Of a DNA stretch of 64,000 nt, positions 55,273-64,000 are shown in pieces. The stretch spans positions 24,597 to 88,596 of the forward strand of contig NZ_BMXQ01000004.1 of the NCBI RefSeq assembly GCF_014651835.1, read 5' to 3'. Position numbers and translations under genes: made by a program. The notes below the pieces were generated by a model, which was not told the DNA's origin, ran no database searches, and worked only from the letters and a program-made list of their open reading frames with translations. Every line of letters starts with the position of its first letter. The stretch's first letter is position 1. The stretch is from Pigmentiphaga litoralis (GTDB taxonomy: Bacteria; Pseudomonadota; Gammaproteobacteria; Burkholderiales; Burkholderiaceae_B).

Positions 55273-56280
55273 ATGTCTCGACGTTTCCTGTCCAAGATCC
55301 TGCCGGCTCTGGTGATCATGGTTAGCGCCAGCTCGATGCTGGTGGTGGCCGATGCCGAAGCCAGGCGCGCCGGCGGCGGCAGCAGCATTGGCCGTCAATC
55401 CAGCAACGTGACGCGCCAGGCGCCCCCGCCTGCACGCACGCCACAACAGAACAACACCACGTCGCAGGCGGCAGCGCCGGCAGCGGGTGCTGCCGCAGGT
55501 GCGGCCGCCACGGCGGGCGCACGCAGCGGCATGGGCCGCTTCCTGGGCCCGATCGCGGGCATCGCCGCCGGCCTCGGCCTGGCAGCGCTGTTCTCGCACC
55601 TGGGCATGGGCGCGGCCATGGCTGAAATGATCGGCAGCATGCTGCTGATCGCTTTGGTCATCTTCGCGGTCATCTTCCTGGTGCGCCGCTTCCGCGGTGC
55701 GGGCGCCCAACGTCAGCAGCACGCCTTCCAGGGCGCGGCAGCAGGCGGCAACGACCGCAATGCCCCGATCGCGCCGCGTGCGGCGGATCCGGCCCCGATG
55801 GCGCGTCAGTCCGACGCGGCGCTGCCCGCTTCGGCAGCGGCTGCCGGCGTGTCGCCTGCTGTCGTGGCAGCGCCTCCGGTCGAAACGGCTCTGGGCGAGT
55901 GGACCATTCCTTCGGACTTCGACACCTCCAACTTCCTGCAGAACGCCAAGGCGCACTTCGTGAAGCTGCAGGCCGTGTGGGACCGTGGCGATACGAACGA
56001 AATGCGTGAACTGGTCACCGACGACCTGCTTGCCGAACTGGGCCAGCAACTGGCGCAGCGCGAAGGCCAGAACGTGACCGAAGTGGTGCTGCTCAATGCC
56101 GAGCTGCTGGGCATCGAAACCGTGTCCGACGGTCACCTTGCCAGCGTGCGTTACTCCGGCATGTTGCGTGAGGCGCCGGGTGCGGAAGCCTTCCGCTTCG
56201 AGGAAATCTGGAACCTGTTCAAGCCCCAGCAAGGCGGTTGGCTGCTGGCTGGCGTCCAGCAGATTCCGGTAACGCAATAA
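55273..56280 (+). CDS. Tim44-like domain protein
   Basis: The protein has 335 residues. A signal peptide or anchor (about 1-30, LPALVIMVSASSMLVVADAEA) is followed by an Ala/Gln/Pro-rich linker and two hydrophobic segments (MGRFLGPIAGIAAGLGLAALF and MLLIALVIFAVIFLVRRF). The C-terminal half is a Tim44-like domain (SNFLQNAKAHFVKLQAVWDRG, VSDGHLASVRYSGMLRE). Such proteins are membrane-bound; one role may be scaffolding for biosynthetic or transport complexes. In beta-proteobacteria it sits consistently between ubiE and ubiJ-ubiB. Its function here is not known. Confidence 0.9.
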   Translation: MSRRFLSKILPALVIMVSASSMLVVADAEARRAGGGSSIGRQSSNVTRQAPPPARTPQQNNTTSQAAAPAAGAAAGAAATAGARSGMGRFLGPIAGIAAGLGLAALFSHLGMGAAMAEMIGSMLLIALVIFAVIFLVRRFRGAGAQRQQHAFQGAAAGGNDRNAPIAPRAADPAPMARQSDAALPASAAAAGVSPAVVAAPPVETALGEWTIPSDFDTSNFLQNAKAHFVKLQAVWDRGDTNEMRELVTDDLLAELGQQLAQREGQNVTEVVLLNAELLGIETVSDGHLASVRYSGMLREAPGAEAFRFEEIWNLFKPQQGGWLLAGVQQIPVTQ

Positions 56281-56294
56281 ACGTCTATGCAAGG

Positions 56295-56366
56295 ACCGGC
56301 TGTCCTCAACAGCCGGTAAACTGCACGGGTTGAACCCCGTGGAACGCCCGTCCTCGGACGGGCGTT
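56295..56366 (+). terminator. Two tandem stem-loops between Tim44-like gene and ubiJ
   Basis: ACCGGCTGT / ACAGCCGGT (56295-56303 with 56309-56317) is followed by a perfect 11-bp stem, AACGCCCGTCC / GGACGGGCGTT (56343-56353 with 56356-56366), with TTTG after it. The second resembles a terminator and would separate ubiJB from the Tim44-like gene. Confidence 0.75.
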
Positions 56367-56384
56367 TGTCATTCTGTGTCCCCT

Positions 56385-57023
56385 ATGCCTTTGCCCGCCT
56401 TGAGTCCCTACAACGCTGCTGCCCGCGCGCTCGACGCGCTGTTGTCTCGTGAGCCCTGGGCCCAGGCGCGTCTTGCGCCCCACGCCGGAAAGATCGCCCG
56501 CCTCGTCATGGGCATGGGCACCCTGACCTTGCAGGTGTCCGAGCAGGGCGGCGTCGTGCTGGCCCCGGCCGATGCCGTGCCCGATGTGACCCTGACCGTC
56601 GCGACCGACAAGCTGTCGGCGCTGATGGCGGCCGACACCGCGCAGCGCATGAGCGCCGTGCGGATCGACGGCGACGCCGCGCTGGCCCACGTGATCGGCG
56701 ATCTGGCGCGCGACCTGCGCTGGGATGCCGAAGACGACGTCGCCAAGGTGATTGGCGACATCCCGGCTGCGCGTCTGTTCGGATTCGTCCATGGCGTGGC
56801 CCAGGGCGCCCGCACCGGTGCCCGCCGGTTTGCCGAAAACGTCGCGGAATACCTTTCCGAAGAGAGCGGCGCCGTGGCGTCGTCGTACGAACTGGAAGCC
56901 TGGAGCGCCGGCGTGCGCAAGATCCGCGACGACAGCGAACGTTCGGCAAAGCGGGTCGACGCCTTGGCGGCGCGGCTGGACGCACTCGAGGCGCGCCGCG
57001 CCCGCAGCCAGAGCAAGGGGTAA
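56385..57023 (+). CDS. ubiJ: UbiJ, SCP2-domain ubiquinone biosynthesis accessory protein
   Basis: The 212-residue protein has an SCP2 lipid-binding domain (LTLQVSEQGGVVLAP, VTLTVATDKLSALM, VRIDGDAALAHVIGDLARDLRWD) and a C-terminal helical region with a coiled-coil end (VDALAARLDALEARRARSQ). UbiJ joins UbiK and the other Ubi enzymes in the soluble ubiquinone complex and likely carries the lipid intermediates. A GTG at 56376 is a possible earlier start. It is followed by ubiB after a few bases. Confidence 0.92.
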   Translation: MPLPALSPYNAAARALDALLSREPWAQARLAPHAGKIARLVMGMGTLTLQVSEQGGVVLAPADAVPDVTLTVATDKLSALMAADTAQRMSAVRIDGDAALAHVIGDLARDLRWDAEDDVAKVIGDIPAARLFGFVHGVAQGARTGARRFAENVAEYLSEESGAVASSYELEAWSAGVRKIRDDSERSAKRVDALAARLDALEARRARSQSKG

Positions 57024-57029
57024 GGCCGG

Positions 57030-58583
57030 ATGTTCACCCTGCTGCGTTTGGTCCGGATCATGGCCATCATGTTCCGGTACGGTCTTGATGACCTTGTTCT
57101 GTCCAACATCCGCCACCGCTGGACCGCCCGCACCCTGCGCATCATGCGCTTTGGCCGCAAGCTCGACGCCCCGCGCGGCGAACGCCTGCGCCTGGCGCTC
57201 GAATCGCTGGGTCCCATCTTCGTCAAATTCGGCCAGGTCATGTCGACCCGGCGCGACCTGATCCCCGCCGATATCGCCGACGAACTTGCGCGTCTGCAGG
57301 ACCGCGTGCCGCCGTTCCCCTCGGCCGTTGCCATCGCGTCGATCGAAAAGGGCCTGGGCCGCCATCCCGACCAGCTGTTCGCGAGTTTCGAACGCGAGCC
57401 GGTCGCTTCCGCGTCGATCGCCCAGGTGCACTTCGCGGTGTTGCATGATGGCCGCCACGTGGCCGTCAAGGTGCTGCGCCCGAACATGCGGCCCATCATC
57501 GACAACGACATGCGGCTGATGCGCGCGCTCGCCCGGCTGATCGAACGTGTGTCGCCCGACGGCAAGCGCCTCAAGCTGACCGAAGTCGTGGCCGAATTCG
57601 ACACCTACCTGCATGACGAACTGGACCTGCTGCGCGAGGCCGCCAACTGCAGCCAGCTGCGCCGCAACTTCTCGCCCGAAGGCCCCCGCGGCGACCTGCT
57701 GATCGTGCCGGAAGTCATGTGGGACTACTGCTCGGCGTCCATCTTCACCATGGAACGCATGTACGGTATCCCCGTCAATCACGTGGGCCGCCTGCGCGAA
57801 GCCGGCGTCGACCTGCCCAAGCTGGCCCGCGACGGCGTCGAAATTTTCTTTACCCAGATGTTTGCCGACGGCTTTTTCCATGCCGACATGCACCCGGGCA
57901 ACATCTACGTGTCCGACCGGCCCGAATCGCTGGGCCGCTACATCGCGCTCGACTTCGGCATCGTCGGGTCCTTGTCCGAATTCGACAAGAACTACCTGGC
58001 GCAGAACTTCCTGGCCTTCTTCCGCCGCGACTACCGCCGGGTCGCGCAGTTGCACATCGAATCGGGCTGGGCCCCGGCCGAAACGCGTGAAGAAGAACTT
58101 GAAGGCGCGATCCGCGCTTGCTGCGAACCGTATTTTGATCGGCCGCTGTCCGAGATTTCGCTGGGACAGGTGCTCCTGCGCCTGTTCCAGACCTCGCGCC
58201 GCTTCAATGTCGAAATCCAGCCGCAACTGGTCCTGCTCCAAAAGACCTTGTTGAACATTGAAGGCCTGGGCCGCGAACTCGATCCCAAGCTGGACCTCTG
58301 GAAAACGGCCAAGCCTTATCTGGAAAACTGGATGCAGGAACGGGTCGGGTTCAAGGCGCTGCGCAACGGCCTGAAGCGTGAAGCGGAACAGTGGGCGCAG
58401 ATGCTGCCCGAGTTGCCGCGCCTGCTGCATGCCCGCCTGGCCGAACCGCTGCACAGCGAAGCCCTGCGCCTCGAAATGGTGCGCCTGCGGCAGACCCAGC
58501 AGCATGGCAATCGCCTGCTGGCGGCACTGACTGGCGTGCTCGCCACCGCGGTGGCTGTGGCTTTGTGGGCACTGTCCCGGTAA
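57030..58583 (+). CDS. ubiB: UbiB, ABC1/ADCK-family atypical kinase-like ubiquinone factor
   Basis: The 517-residue protein shows the UbiB KxGQ motif ([16 protein letters not shown]), the nucleotide-binding AVKVLRPNM, the [16 protein letters not shown] segment, [10 protein letters not shown] and DFGIVG kinase-like motifs, and a C-terminal membrane helix ([20 protein letters not shown]). It is needed for aerobic ubiquinone synthesis, apparently using ATPase activity to extract lipid precursors. It is coupled to ubiJ by six bases. Confidence 0.95.
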   Translation: MFTLLRLVRIMAIMFRYGLDDLVLSNIRHRWTARTLRIMRFGRKLDAPRGERLRLALESLGPIFVKFGQVMSTRRDLIPADIADELARLQDRVPPFPSAVAIASIEKGLGRHPDQLFASFEREPVASASIAQVHFAVLHDGRHVAVKVLRPNMRPIIDNDMRLMRALARLIERVSPDGKRLKLTEVVAEFDTYLHDELDLLREAANCSQLRRNFSPEGPRGDLLIVPEVMWDYCSASIFTMERMYGIPVNHVGRLREAGVDLPKLARDGVEIFFTQMFADGFFHADMHPGNIYVSDRPESLGRYIALDFGIVGSLSEFDKNYLAQNFLAFFRRDYRRVAQLHIESGWAPAETREEELEGAIRACCEPYFDRPLSEISLGQVLLRLFQTSRRFNVEIQPQLVLLQKTLLNIEGLGRELDPKLDLWKTAKPYLENWMQERVGFKALRNGLKREAEQWAQMLPELPRLLHARLAEPLHSEALRLEMVRLRQTQQHGNRLLAALTGVLATAVAVALWALSR

Positions 58584-58673
58584 AGCGACTTCAGGCTTGA
58601 GATAAAACCTGGGACCCCCGCGGGTCTGCGTGCGATACTCGCGCCGTTTGTTTCGAACTGACGGCGCGCGATC

Positions 58674-60113
58674 ATGGTTCTGGGCTTTGTCCTTCTCTAT
58701 CTGCTGACCTCCATCGCGATCGGGCTGTTTGCCGCGCGCAAGGTGTCCACCTCCGCCGACTATGCGGTCGCGGGCCGCTCGCTGCCGCTCTATATTGTCA
58801 TCGCCACCACCTTCGCAACCTGGTTCGGGTCCGAAACCGTGCTGGGGGTGTCCGCGGTTTTCATCAAGAGCGGCCTAGGAGGGGTGGTCGAAGACCCATT
58901 CGGCGCCGCGTTCTGCCTGGTGCTGGTGGGTCTCTTTTTCGCCAAGCGCCTGTACCAGCACAACCTGCTGACCCTGGGCGACTACTTTCGCGAACGGTAC
59001 GGCACGATGGTCGAAGTGTTGATGAGCGTCGCCATCATCGTGTCCTACCTCGGCTGGGTGGCTGCGCAGATCAAGGCGCTGGGCCTGGTGTTCCACATGC
59101 TCGATCCCACCATGTTCTCGCAAACGCAGGGCATGCTGGTCGGCGCGGCCATCGTTACCACCTACACCCTGTTCGGCGGCATGTGGTCGGTCGCGCTGAC
59201 CGATTTTTTCCAGATGATCGTGATCGTGCTGGGCCTTTTCACCATTGCCTACTTTGCGACGGATCTGGCCGGGGGCATCGGCCCTGTCATGGACCAGGCC
59301 GTCAGCCGCGACCTTCTCAGTTTTGCGCCGCCTGCCAACGCGCACGACATCCTCTTTTTCTTTGCCGCCCTGGTGACCATGATGCTCGGGTCGATTCCCC
59401 AGCAGGACGTCTACCAGCGCGTCATGTCGTCGCGCGACGTGCGCACCGCGCAGCGCGGGCCCATCATCGGCGGGCTGCTGTACCTGCTGTTTGCCTTCAT
59501 TCCCATGTACATCGCGCTGTCGGCCTTTGGCGTGATGCCCGATATCGTTACGTCCCTGCTGCAAGACGACCCACAAAAGGTCCTTCCGACTTTCATCCTG
59601 CAACGGATGCCGGCGCTGGCGCAGATCTTCTTTTTTGGCGCCTTGCTCTCGGCCATCATGTCGACGGCGTCGGCCACCTTGCTGGCGCCATCCACCACCT
59701 TTGCCGAAAATATCCTGCGGCATCTGGTCCCGGCCATGGACGACCGTCGATTCCTGCGCGCCATGCGCGTGTCGGTGGTGGTGTTTGCGGTGTGCGTGCT
59801 GACCTTTGCACTTAATACAACCGACAGCATTTATGAAATGGTGGCCGGCGCCTATACCGTGACGCTGGTCGGCGCCTTCGTGCCTCTTTTCATGGGCTTG
59901 TACTGGAAACGGGCCACCACGCAAGGGGCGTTGGCATCTTCCTTGCTGGGTGTCGTATGCTGGCTCATGTGCAGAAGCGCGTACGCCGAGGTGTTCCCAC
60001 CTCAGTTGGCGGGGCTGATCGGCGGTTTCGTCGGCATCTTTGCAGGGTCCTTGCTGCCACAGGTCATTCGAAGCAAGGTGCGGCCGGCACTTCATCCGGA
60101 TTTGACGGTCTGA
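58674..60113 (+). CDS. Sodium:solute symporter family transporter
   Basis: The 479-residue polytopic protein has about 13 helices and the SSS family features SADYAVAGRSLPLYIV, TWFGSETVLGVSA, SIPQQDVYQRVMSS and LSAIMSTASATLLAPS. Relatives carry proline, pantothenate, sugars or carboxylates with sodium. The ATG lies at 58674 after a 90-bp gap behind ubiB; no metabolic gene for its solute is visible next to it. Substrate unknown. Confidence 0.93.
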   Translation: MVLGFVLLYLLTSIAIGLFAARKVSTSADYAVAGRSLPLYIVIATTFATWFGSETVLGVSAVFIKSGLGGVVEDPFGAAFCLVLVGLFFAKRLYQHNLLTLGDYFRERYGTMVEVLMSVAIIVSYLGWVAAQIKALGLVFHMLDPTMFSQTQGMLVGAAIVTTYTLFGGMWSVALTDFFQMIVIVLGLFTIAYFATDLAGGIGPVMDQAVSRDLLSFAPPANAHDILFFFAALVTMMLGSIPQQDVYQRVMSSRDVRTAQRGPIIGGLLYLLFAFIPMYIALSAFGVMPDIVTSLLQDDPQKVLPTFILQRMPALAQIFFFGALLSAIMSTASATLLAPSTTFAENILRHLVPAMDDRRFLRAMRVSVVVFAVCVLTFALNTTDSIYEMVAGAYTVTLVGAFVPLFMGLYWKRATTQGALASSLLGVVCWLMCRSAYAEVFPPQLAGLIGGFVGIFAGSLLPQVIRSKVRPALHPDLTV

Positions 60114-60219
60114 CGGAATTCCCGTCATCAAGAGGTCACTGGGCGAACGATATCGTGCCCTTGCGCTGCGGCGCGCAGGCACGTGCAACCCATTGATCCA
60201 TAAGAAAGAAAGGCTCGCT

Positions 60220-61125
60220 ATGCTGTACCCCGAATTGTTCAAATCGCTGGAGTCCGTCCGTTGGGACATGGACAAGGACGTGCCTTGGGACCAGTTCGAG
60301 GCCGTCAAATTGACCGACGAACAGGCCAATACGATCAAGATGAACGCGATCACGGAATGGTCGGCGCTTCCGGCGACCGAAATGTTCCTGCGCGATAACC
60401 GCCATGACAGCGACTTCAGCGCGTTCATGTCGATCTGGTTCTACGAAGAACAGAAGCATTCGCTGGTGCTGCAGGAATACCTGCGCCGCTTCCGGCCCGA
60501 TCTGGTCCCGACCGAAGCCGAACTGCACAACGTGCGCTTCGAATTCGACCCGGCGCCGGAACTCGAAACGCTGATGCTGCACTTCTGCGGCGAAATCCGT
60601 CTGAATCACTGGTACCGTCGCGCCGCCGAATGGCATACCGAACCCGTCATCAAGGCCATCTACCGTCTGATTTCGCAAGACGAAGCCCGTCATGCGGGGG
60701 CCTACCTGCGCTACATGAAGCGGGCGTTGACCAGCCGCAGCAAGGAACTGGGCGACCAGGCGCGGGCCGCGTTCTCCAAGATCGGCGTGCTGATGGCGTC
60801 GGCTCGCCGCACACCGCAGGCGCTGCATCCGACCAATCTGCACGTGAACAAAGACCTGTTCCCCAACGACACCATCCAGTCGCGGGTGCCGGAACCGGGC
60901 TGGCTCGAAACCTGGCTGGATCAGCAGATCAATTTCGACAAGGAATGGGAGACCAAGGTCGCGGACCGTATCCTCCACAACATGTCGCTGTTGCTCGATC
61001 GCAGCTTTGCCACGGTGCAGGACCTGAATCGCTACCGCAAGGAAGTGAGCAAGGAAGTGGCTGACAATGTGGCGGGCGCGGTGGCGGCGGTCAAACAGGT
61101 GACGACACCGCCGCAGACGGCCTGA
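60220..61125 (+). CDS. Ferritin-like diiron protein (acyl-ACP-desaturase-like fold)
   Basis: The 301-residue protein begins MLYPELFKSLESVRWDMDKD. Diiron-ligand motifs can be read: Glu in ATEMFLRDN with YEEQKH, and Glu in FCGEIRLNHW with DEARH, spaced as in the ferritin-like superfamily. The long C-terminal helical region (WLETWLDQQINFDKEWETK) has no familiar motif. Desaturase, N-oxygenase and ferritin-like activities are all possible. The ATG at 60220 has AGAAAGG upstream; a longer start at 60193 is possible. A strong terminator follows. Confidence 0.85.
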   Translation: MLYPELFKSLESVRWDMDKDVPWDQFEAVKLTDEQANTIKMNAITEWSALPATEMFLRDNRHDSDFSAFMSIWFYEEQKHSLVLQEYLRRFRPDLVPTEAELHNVRFEFDPAPELETLMLHFCGEIRLNHWYRRAAEWHTEPVIKAIYRLISQDEARHAGAYLRYMKRALTSRSKELGDQARAAFSKIGVLMASARRTPQALHPTNLHVNKDLFPNDTIQSRVPEPGWLETWLDQQINFDKEWETKVADRILHNMSLLLDRSFATVQDLNRYRKEVSKEVADNVAGAVAAVKQVTTPPQTA

Positions 61126-61161
61126 CGGGCAAGGTGCGGGGCGCCGGGCGTCGACGCAAAC

Positions 61162-61192
61162 AAGCGCAGCATCTTTCAATGATGCTGCGCTT
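61162..61192. terminator. Intrinsic terminator between convergent ferritin-like gene and degP-like gene
   Basis: AAGCGCAGCATC at 61162-61173 pairs perfectly with GATGCTGCGCTT at 61181-61192, followed by TTT. Confidence 0.92.
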
Positions 61193-61239
61193 TTTACATG
61201 GTGGGCCCGGACTGCACGCCTGGGTCCAGCAGGGCCGGC

Positions 61240-62688
61240 TTACCCGATCCGTACCGGCAGGAAAATCTTGTTCGGACCGCGTTGCACCAGCAACGCCACG
61301 TTCCTGCCCGCCTTGGTCACCAGCGCGCGCACCTGTTCCACCGTGGACACCGGCGTGCCATTGAGCGACAGCAGCACATCTCCCGGTTCCACGCCCGCCT
61401 GTTCGGCAGCGCCGCCTACCTGGGCGACCAGCAAACCTCCGGGGGCGCCCAGTTCCTGCTGTTCGCGGGGATCCAGTTCACGCAAGGCCAGTCCCAGCTT
61501 GCCGCCCTGGGCGGCATTCCCCTTGGCCGAAGCCGTCTGGGTCGGCACCTTGCTTGCATCGCCCAGTTGCGCCGTCAGTTGTTGGGCGCCGCCATCACGA
61601 TGGATGCCCAGCGTCACTTTCTCGCCCGGCATGGCCAGGCTCACCACCGCAGGCAGATCGCCCGACACGATCACCGGCTTGCCATTGATGCTGCGAATCA
61701 CGTCGCCCACCTTCAGTCCCGCCTTGTCCGCCGGGCTGCCTTTCTCGACACTTGACACCAGGGCGCCCGAGGGCGAATCCAGCTTGAACGAATCGGCCAG
61801 CGCCTGGTTCACGTCCTGGATCGTCACCCCCAGCCGGGCATGCTGCGCCTTGCCGGTCGCCACGATCTGGTCCTTGATCTTGGTCGCGACGTCGATCGGG
61901 ATCGCAAACGACACACCCTGGTAGCCGCCGGTCTGGCTGTAGATCTGCGAATTGATGCCGACGACTTCGCCGCGCGCATTGAACAGCGGCCCCCCTGAAT
62001 TGCCAGGATTGACGGCGACGTCGGTCTGGATGAAGGGCACCGATCCGTCATTGGGCAGCGACCGGCCCTTGGCGCTCACGACGCCGGCGGTCACCGTATT
62101 TTCCAGGCCGTAGGGCGAACCGATGGCCAGCACCCAGGCGCCCACCCGCAGGTCGGCCACATTGCCCAGCGCCACGACGGGCAGGTCCTTGGCGTCGATC
62201 TTCAGCACGGCCACGTCGGTGGTGGTGTCGCTGCCCAGGACCTTGGCAATGAATTCGCGGCGGTCGGTCAGCTTCACGACCACTTCTTTCGCATCGCGCA
62301 CCACATGCGCATTGGTCAGAATGATGCCGTCCGCACTCACGATAAAGCCCGAACCCTGGCCCTTGACCGGGACCTGGCGCTGCTGGCGCGGGTCCTGCCG
62401 GAAGAACTGGGCAAAGGGATCGTCGCCGTCGTCGGACTGGTCCGCCACCTTGGTCATGCCACTCACGCTGATGTTGACCACCGCCGGACCATAGCGGTCG
62501 GTGATCTGCGAGAAGTCGGGCGGCGTGACGACGCCAACCGGTGCAGCCGGCGTGGCCGCGACCTGGCTGGTGGGCGTGACGGCGCTGTCGGACACGGTAC
62601 GGGTGAAAGCCGTGGCCCCCGCCGCACCGAACACACCGGCGGCAATCACGGCAACGACGAGAGGGGTGGTCTTGAACGGGGTGGTCAT
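61240..62688 (-). CDS. Do/DegQ-type periplasmic serine protease
   Basis: The 482-residue protein has an N-terminal signal or anchor (about 1-28), the catalytic triad His in LTNAHVVRDAKEV, Asp in TTTDVAVLKID and Ser in PGNSGGPLFNA, and two PDZ domains (ARLGVTIQDVNQAL and KLGLALRELDP regions). It degrades or refolds damaged envelope proteins. The acidic loop DDGDDPFAQFFRQDP resembles the regulatory loop of DegP/MucD. The ATG at 62688 has a CAGGAG site. It is convergent with the ferritin-like gene. Confidence 0.94.
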   Translation of the reverse strand: MTTPFKTTPLVVAVIAAGVFGAAGATAFTRTVSDSAVTPTSQVAATPAAPVGVVTPPDFSQITDRYGPAVVNISVSGMTKVADQSDDGDDPFAQFFRQDPRQQRQVPVKGQGSGFIVSADGIILTNAHVVRDAKEVVVKLTDRREFIAKVLGSDTTTDVAVLKIDAKDLPVVALGNVADLRVGAWVLAIGSPYGLENTVTAGVVSAKGRSLPNDGSVPFIQTDVAVNPGNSGGPLFNARGEVVGINSQIYSQTGGYQGVSFAIPIDVATKIKDQIVATGKAQHARLGVTIQDVNQALADSFKLDSPSGALVSSVEKGSPADKAGLKVGDVIRSINGKPVIVSGDLPAVVSLAMPGEKVTLGIHRDGGAQQLTAQLGDASKVPTQTASAKGNAAQGGKLGLALRELDPREQQELGAPGGLLVAQVGGAAEQAGVEPGDVLLSLNGTPVSTVEQVRALVTKAGRNVALLVQRGPNKIFLPVRIG

Positions 62689-62883
62689 GGTGACTCCTGA
62701 TTGGGTCTGATAAAGACAGAGACGGTTTGGTATGGGATGCATGATCAGGCCCCAGGCTTAGGGGAAACTTAAGACGGCGAGTCGCCTGGCCCACGCCCTC
62801 CGGGCAAGCTCCCGGTGCAGCCGTGCGCGAGGTGTGGTGTAGTAGCAGTCGAACCCTTCACTCTTTTCAGCAAGGATGTCTTC

Positions 62884-63660
62884 ATGAGCGAATCGCTGGT
62901 ACTCACCGACACCCGTGGCCGCGTTGGCCTCATCACCCTGAACCGCCCCAAGGCGCTCAATGCCTTGAACGACGCGTTGATGGACGAACTGGGCGCCGCG
63001 CTGCTGGCCTTCGACGCCAATGAAGACATCGGCGCGATCGTGATCACCGGGTCCGACAAGGCGTTCGCAGCAGGGGCAGACATCGGGGCCATGAAAGACT
63101 GGACCTATATGGATGTCTTCGGCGCCGACTACATCACCCGCAACTGGGAAACGATCCGCAAGGTGCGCAAGCCGGTGATCGGCGCCGTGGCGGGCTACGC
63201 GCTGGGCGGCGGCTGCGAGCTGGCCATGATGTGCGACATCCTGATCGCAGCGGACACGGCCAAGTTCGGCCAGCCGGAAATCAAGATTGGCATCCTGCCG
63301 GGCGCGGGCGGGACCCAGCGCCTGCCGCGCGCGGTCGGCAAGGCCAAAGCCATGGACCTGGTGCTGACCGCAAGAATGATGGACGCTGCCGAAGCCGAGC
63401 GCGCCGGCCTGGTATCCCGGGTGGTGCCCGCCGACAAACTGATGGAAGAAGCACTGGACGCCGCCACGGTCATCGCGTCCATGTCCATGCCCGCCGTCAT
63501 GATGGCCAAGGAAGCGGTCAACCGCGCGTATGAAGCGCCCTTGAACGACGGGCTGCTGTTCGAACGCCGGATGTTCCATTCCTTATTCGGCACGCATGAT
63601 CAGAAAGAGGGCATGACAGCCTTCATGGAAAAACGGAAGCCGGCTTTCCGGAATAAATAG
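62884..63660 (+). CDS. Enoyl-CoA hydratase (crotonase family)
   Basis: The 258-residue protein has the crotonase oxyanion-hole segments [10 protein letters not shown] and [18 protein letters not shown], and the two catalytic glutamates in [20 protein letters not shown] (first block) and near DILIAADTA. Family length and C-terminal MEKRKPAF fit beta-oxidation hydratases of the PaaF/FadB type. The ATG at 62884 is chosen over 62815 by length. Its CoA substrate is not defined, and it is divergent from the protease gene. Confidence 0.93.
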   Translation: MSESLVLTDTRGRVGLITLNRPKALNALNDALMDELGAALLAFDANEDIGAIVITGSDKAFAAGADIGAMKDWTYMDVFGADYITRNWETIRKVRKPVIGAVAGYALGGGCELAMMCDILIAADTAKFGQPEIKIGILPGAGGTQRLPRAVGKAKAMDLVLTARMMDAAEAERAGLVSRVVPADKLMEEALDAATVIASMSMPAVMMAKEAVNRAYEAPLNDGLLFERRMFHSLFGTHDQKEGMTAFMEKRKPAFRNK

Positions 63661-63728
63661 AGCGATCAAATAGCGCGGGTGGGGGGAGGGGCAAAGGAGG
63701 GAGAGCCAGGGCCCTATGATCCGCCGCT

Positions 63729-63750
63729 GGCTTCTGAAGAGCCCTTTTTT
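63729..63750 (+). terminator. Probable terminator after the enoyl-CoA hydratase gene
   Basis: GGCTTCT / AGAGCC can pair with one bulge around 63729-63743 and is followed by CTTTTTT. Confidence 0.5.
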
Positions 63751-63791
63751 GGAGTCGGCCGTAAATAGCTAGGGGAAAAGCTGGCTCCGGC

Positions 63792-63821
63792 TTGCAAACC
63801 GAAATTCATCCGTGCTATATT
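63792..63821 (+). promoter_or_regulatory. Strong extended -10 promoter in the terminal intergenic region
   Basis: TTGCAA (63792-63797) is followed, 18 bases on, by TATATT (63816-63821), preceded by TGC as an extended -10 element. The 180 bases downstream contain no clear gene. Confidence 0.65.
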
Positions 63822-63916
63822 CATTGGCTCGACGGAACAAAAGCAAAACGCAACGCGATCTGCCTAGGCAGCAGCGGTGCAGCGGGTTCTGAAGAGCAGC
63901 AGTGGTGATGGAGCGA

Positions 63917-63944
63917 AAGTTCCAGGTGGAATGAAGTTCCAGGT
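63917..63944 (+). repeat. 11-bp direct repeat AAGTTCCAGGT
   Basis: AAGTTCCAGGT occurs at 63917-63927 and 63934-63944, 17 bases apart, in the gene-free tail between two promoter elements. Confidence 0.6.
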
Positions 63945-63979
63945 CGTGAAGATGTCTAGCAGTTGGATGTTTCGACAGT

Positions 63980-64000
63980 TTGACAAGCGTAAAAAACTTC
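63980..64000 (+). promoter_or_regulatory. Consensus TTGACA element at the window edge, candidate stable-RNA promoter
   Basis: TTGACA at 63980-63985 would put a -10 hexamer at about 64003-64008, just beyond the window. A consensus -35 followed by an A-rich spacer suits an rRNA or tRNA operon promoter. Only half of it is visible. Confidence 0.45.

Noticed and set aside
1..64000. tRNA genes, CRISPR arrays, insertion sequences, phage attachment sites
   Set aside because: No cloverleaf with a GTTCGAATC-type arm, no regular spacer-repeat array, no transposase or integrase protein and no terminal inverted repeats were seen.

Overview
The window is about 64 kb of G+C-rich bacterial chromosome (roughly two thirds G+C by eye). 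It looks like a member of the Burkholderiales, most likely the family Alcaligenaceae (Bordetella/Achromobacter/Pigmentiphaga type). Supporting signs are the System II cytochrome c maturation pair ResB/CcsB next to a di-haem cytochrome c4 and EngB, a Bug-type (TctC-like) periplasmic binding protein, the DUF971-ubiE-Tim44-ubiJ-ubiB block, MsrPQ, and the lptM-lysA // cyaY // mrcA // aroK-aroB-dgt order. The species cannot be fixed from sequence reading alone. No rRNA, tRNA, CRISPR array, insertion sequence or phage gene was seen.

Layout. 0-6.3 kb: engB (cut by the window edge), a gamma-class carbonic anhydrase, a repeat-rich 600-bp gap, cytochrome c4, resB and ccsB. 6.3-9.7 kb: a divergent HxlR regulator / NmrA-type quinone reductase pair, then msrPQ for repair of oxidised periplasmic methionines. 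9.8-17.4 kb: housekeeping genes for lysine, cell wall and aromatic amino acid synthesis (lysA, lptM, cyaY, mrcA, aroK, aroB, dgt). 17.4-31.4 kb: the main accessory region. A LysR regulator is divergent from a ten-gene same-strand array encoding an isochorismatase-type amidohydrolase, two NitT/TauT-type binding proteins sharing one ATPase and one permease, an SDR oxidoreductase, a dihydropyrimidinase/allantoinase-like cyclic amidohydrolase, a LOG-type nucleotide phosphoribohydrolase, a DUF3830 cyclophilin-like protein and an ATZ/TRZ-type amidohydrolase. A TonB-dependent receptor with a Fur-like site follows. This reads as an import and ring-opening pathway for a nitrogen heterocycle of unknown identity.

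31.4-37.7 kb: an AroE-like dehydrogenase with an MHS-family transporter, ilvA, a Bug binding protein, a YqaA-type membrane protein with a histidine-rich loop, and an ArsC/YffB-like protein. 37.9-48.8 kb: a 1309-residue FAD/iron-sulfur D-2-hydroxyacid dehydrogenase, a YcgR-like PilZ protein, an RraA-family aldolase, a HIT protein, a CitMHS transporter, a divergent SDR/AraC pair and serA. 48.9-53.5 kb: phoBR, then ahpC-ahpF with a candidate intergenic attenuator. 53.8-58.6 kb: the ubiquinone block. 58.7-63.7 kb: a sodium:solute symporter, a diiron ferritin-like protein, a Do-type serine protease and an enoyl-CoA hydratase. The last 340 bases hold no gene. They carry a strong extended -10 promoter and, at the very edge, a TTGACA element that may start a stable-RNA operon lying outside the window.

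Most gene calls rest on clear family motifs. Functions in the 18-31 kb cluster are inferred from family membership and gene order, and the substrate is not known.
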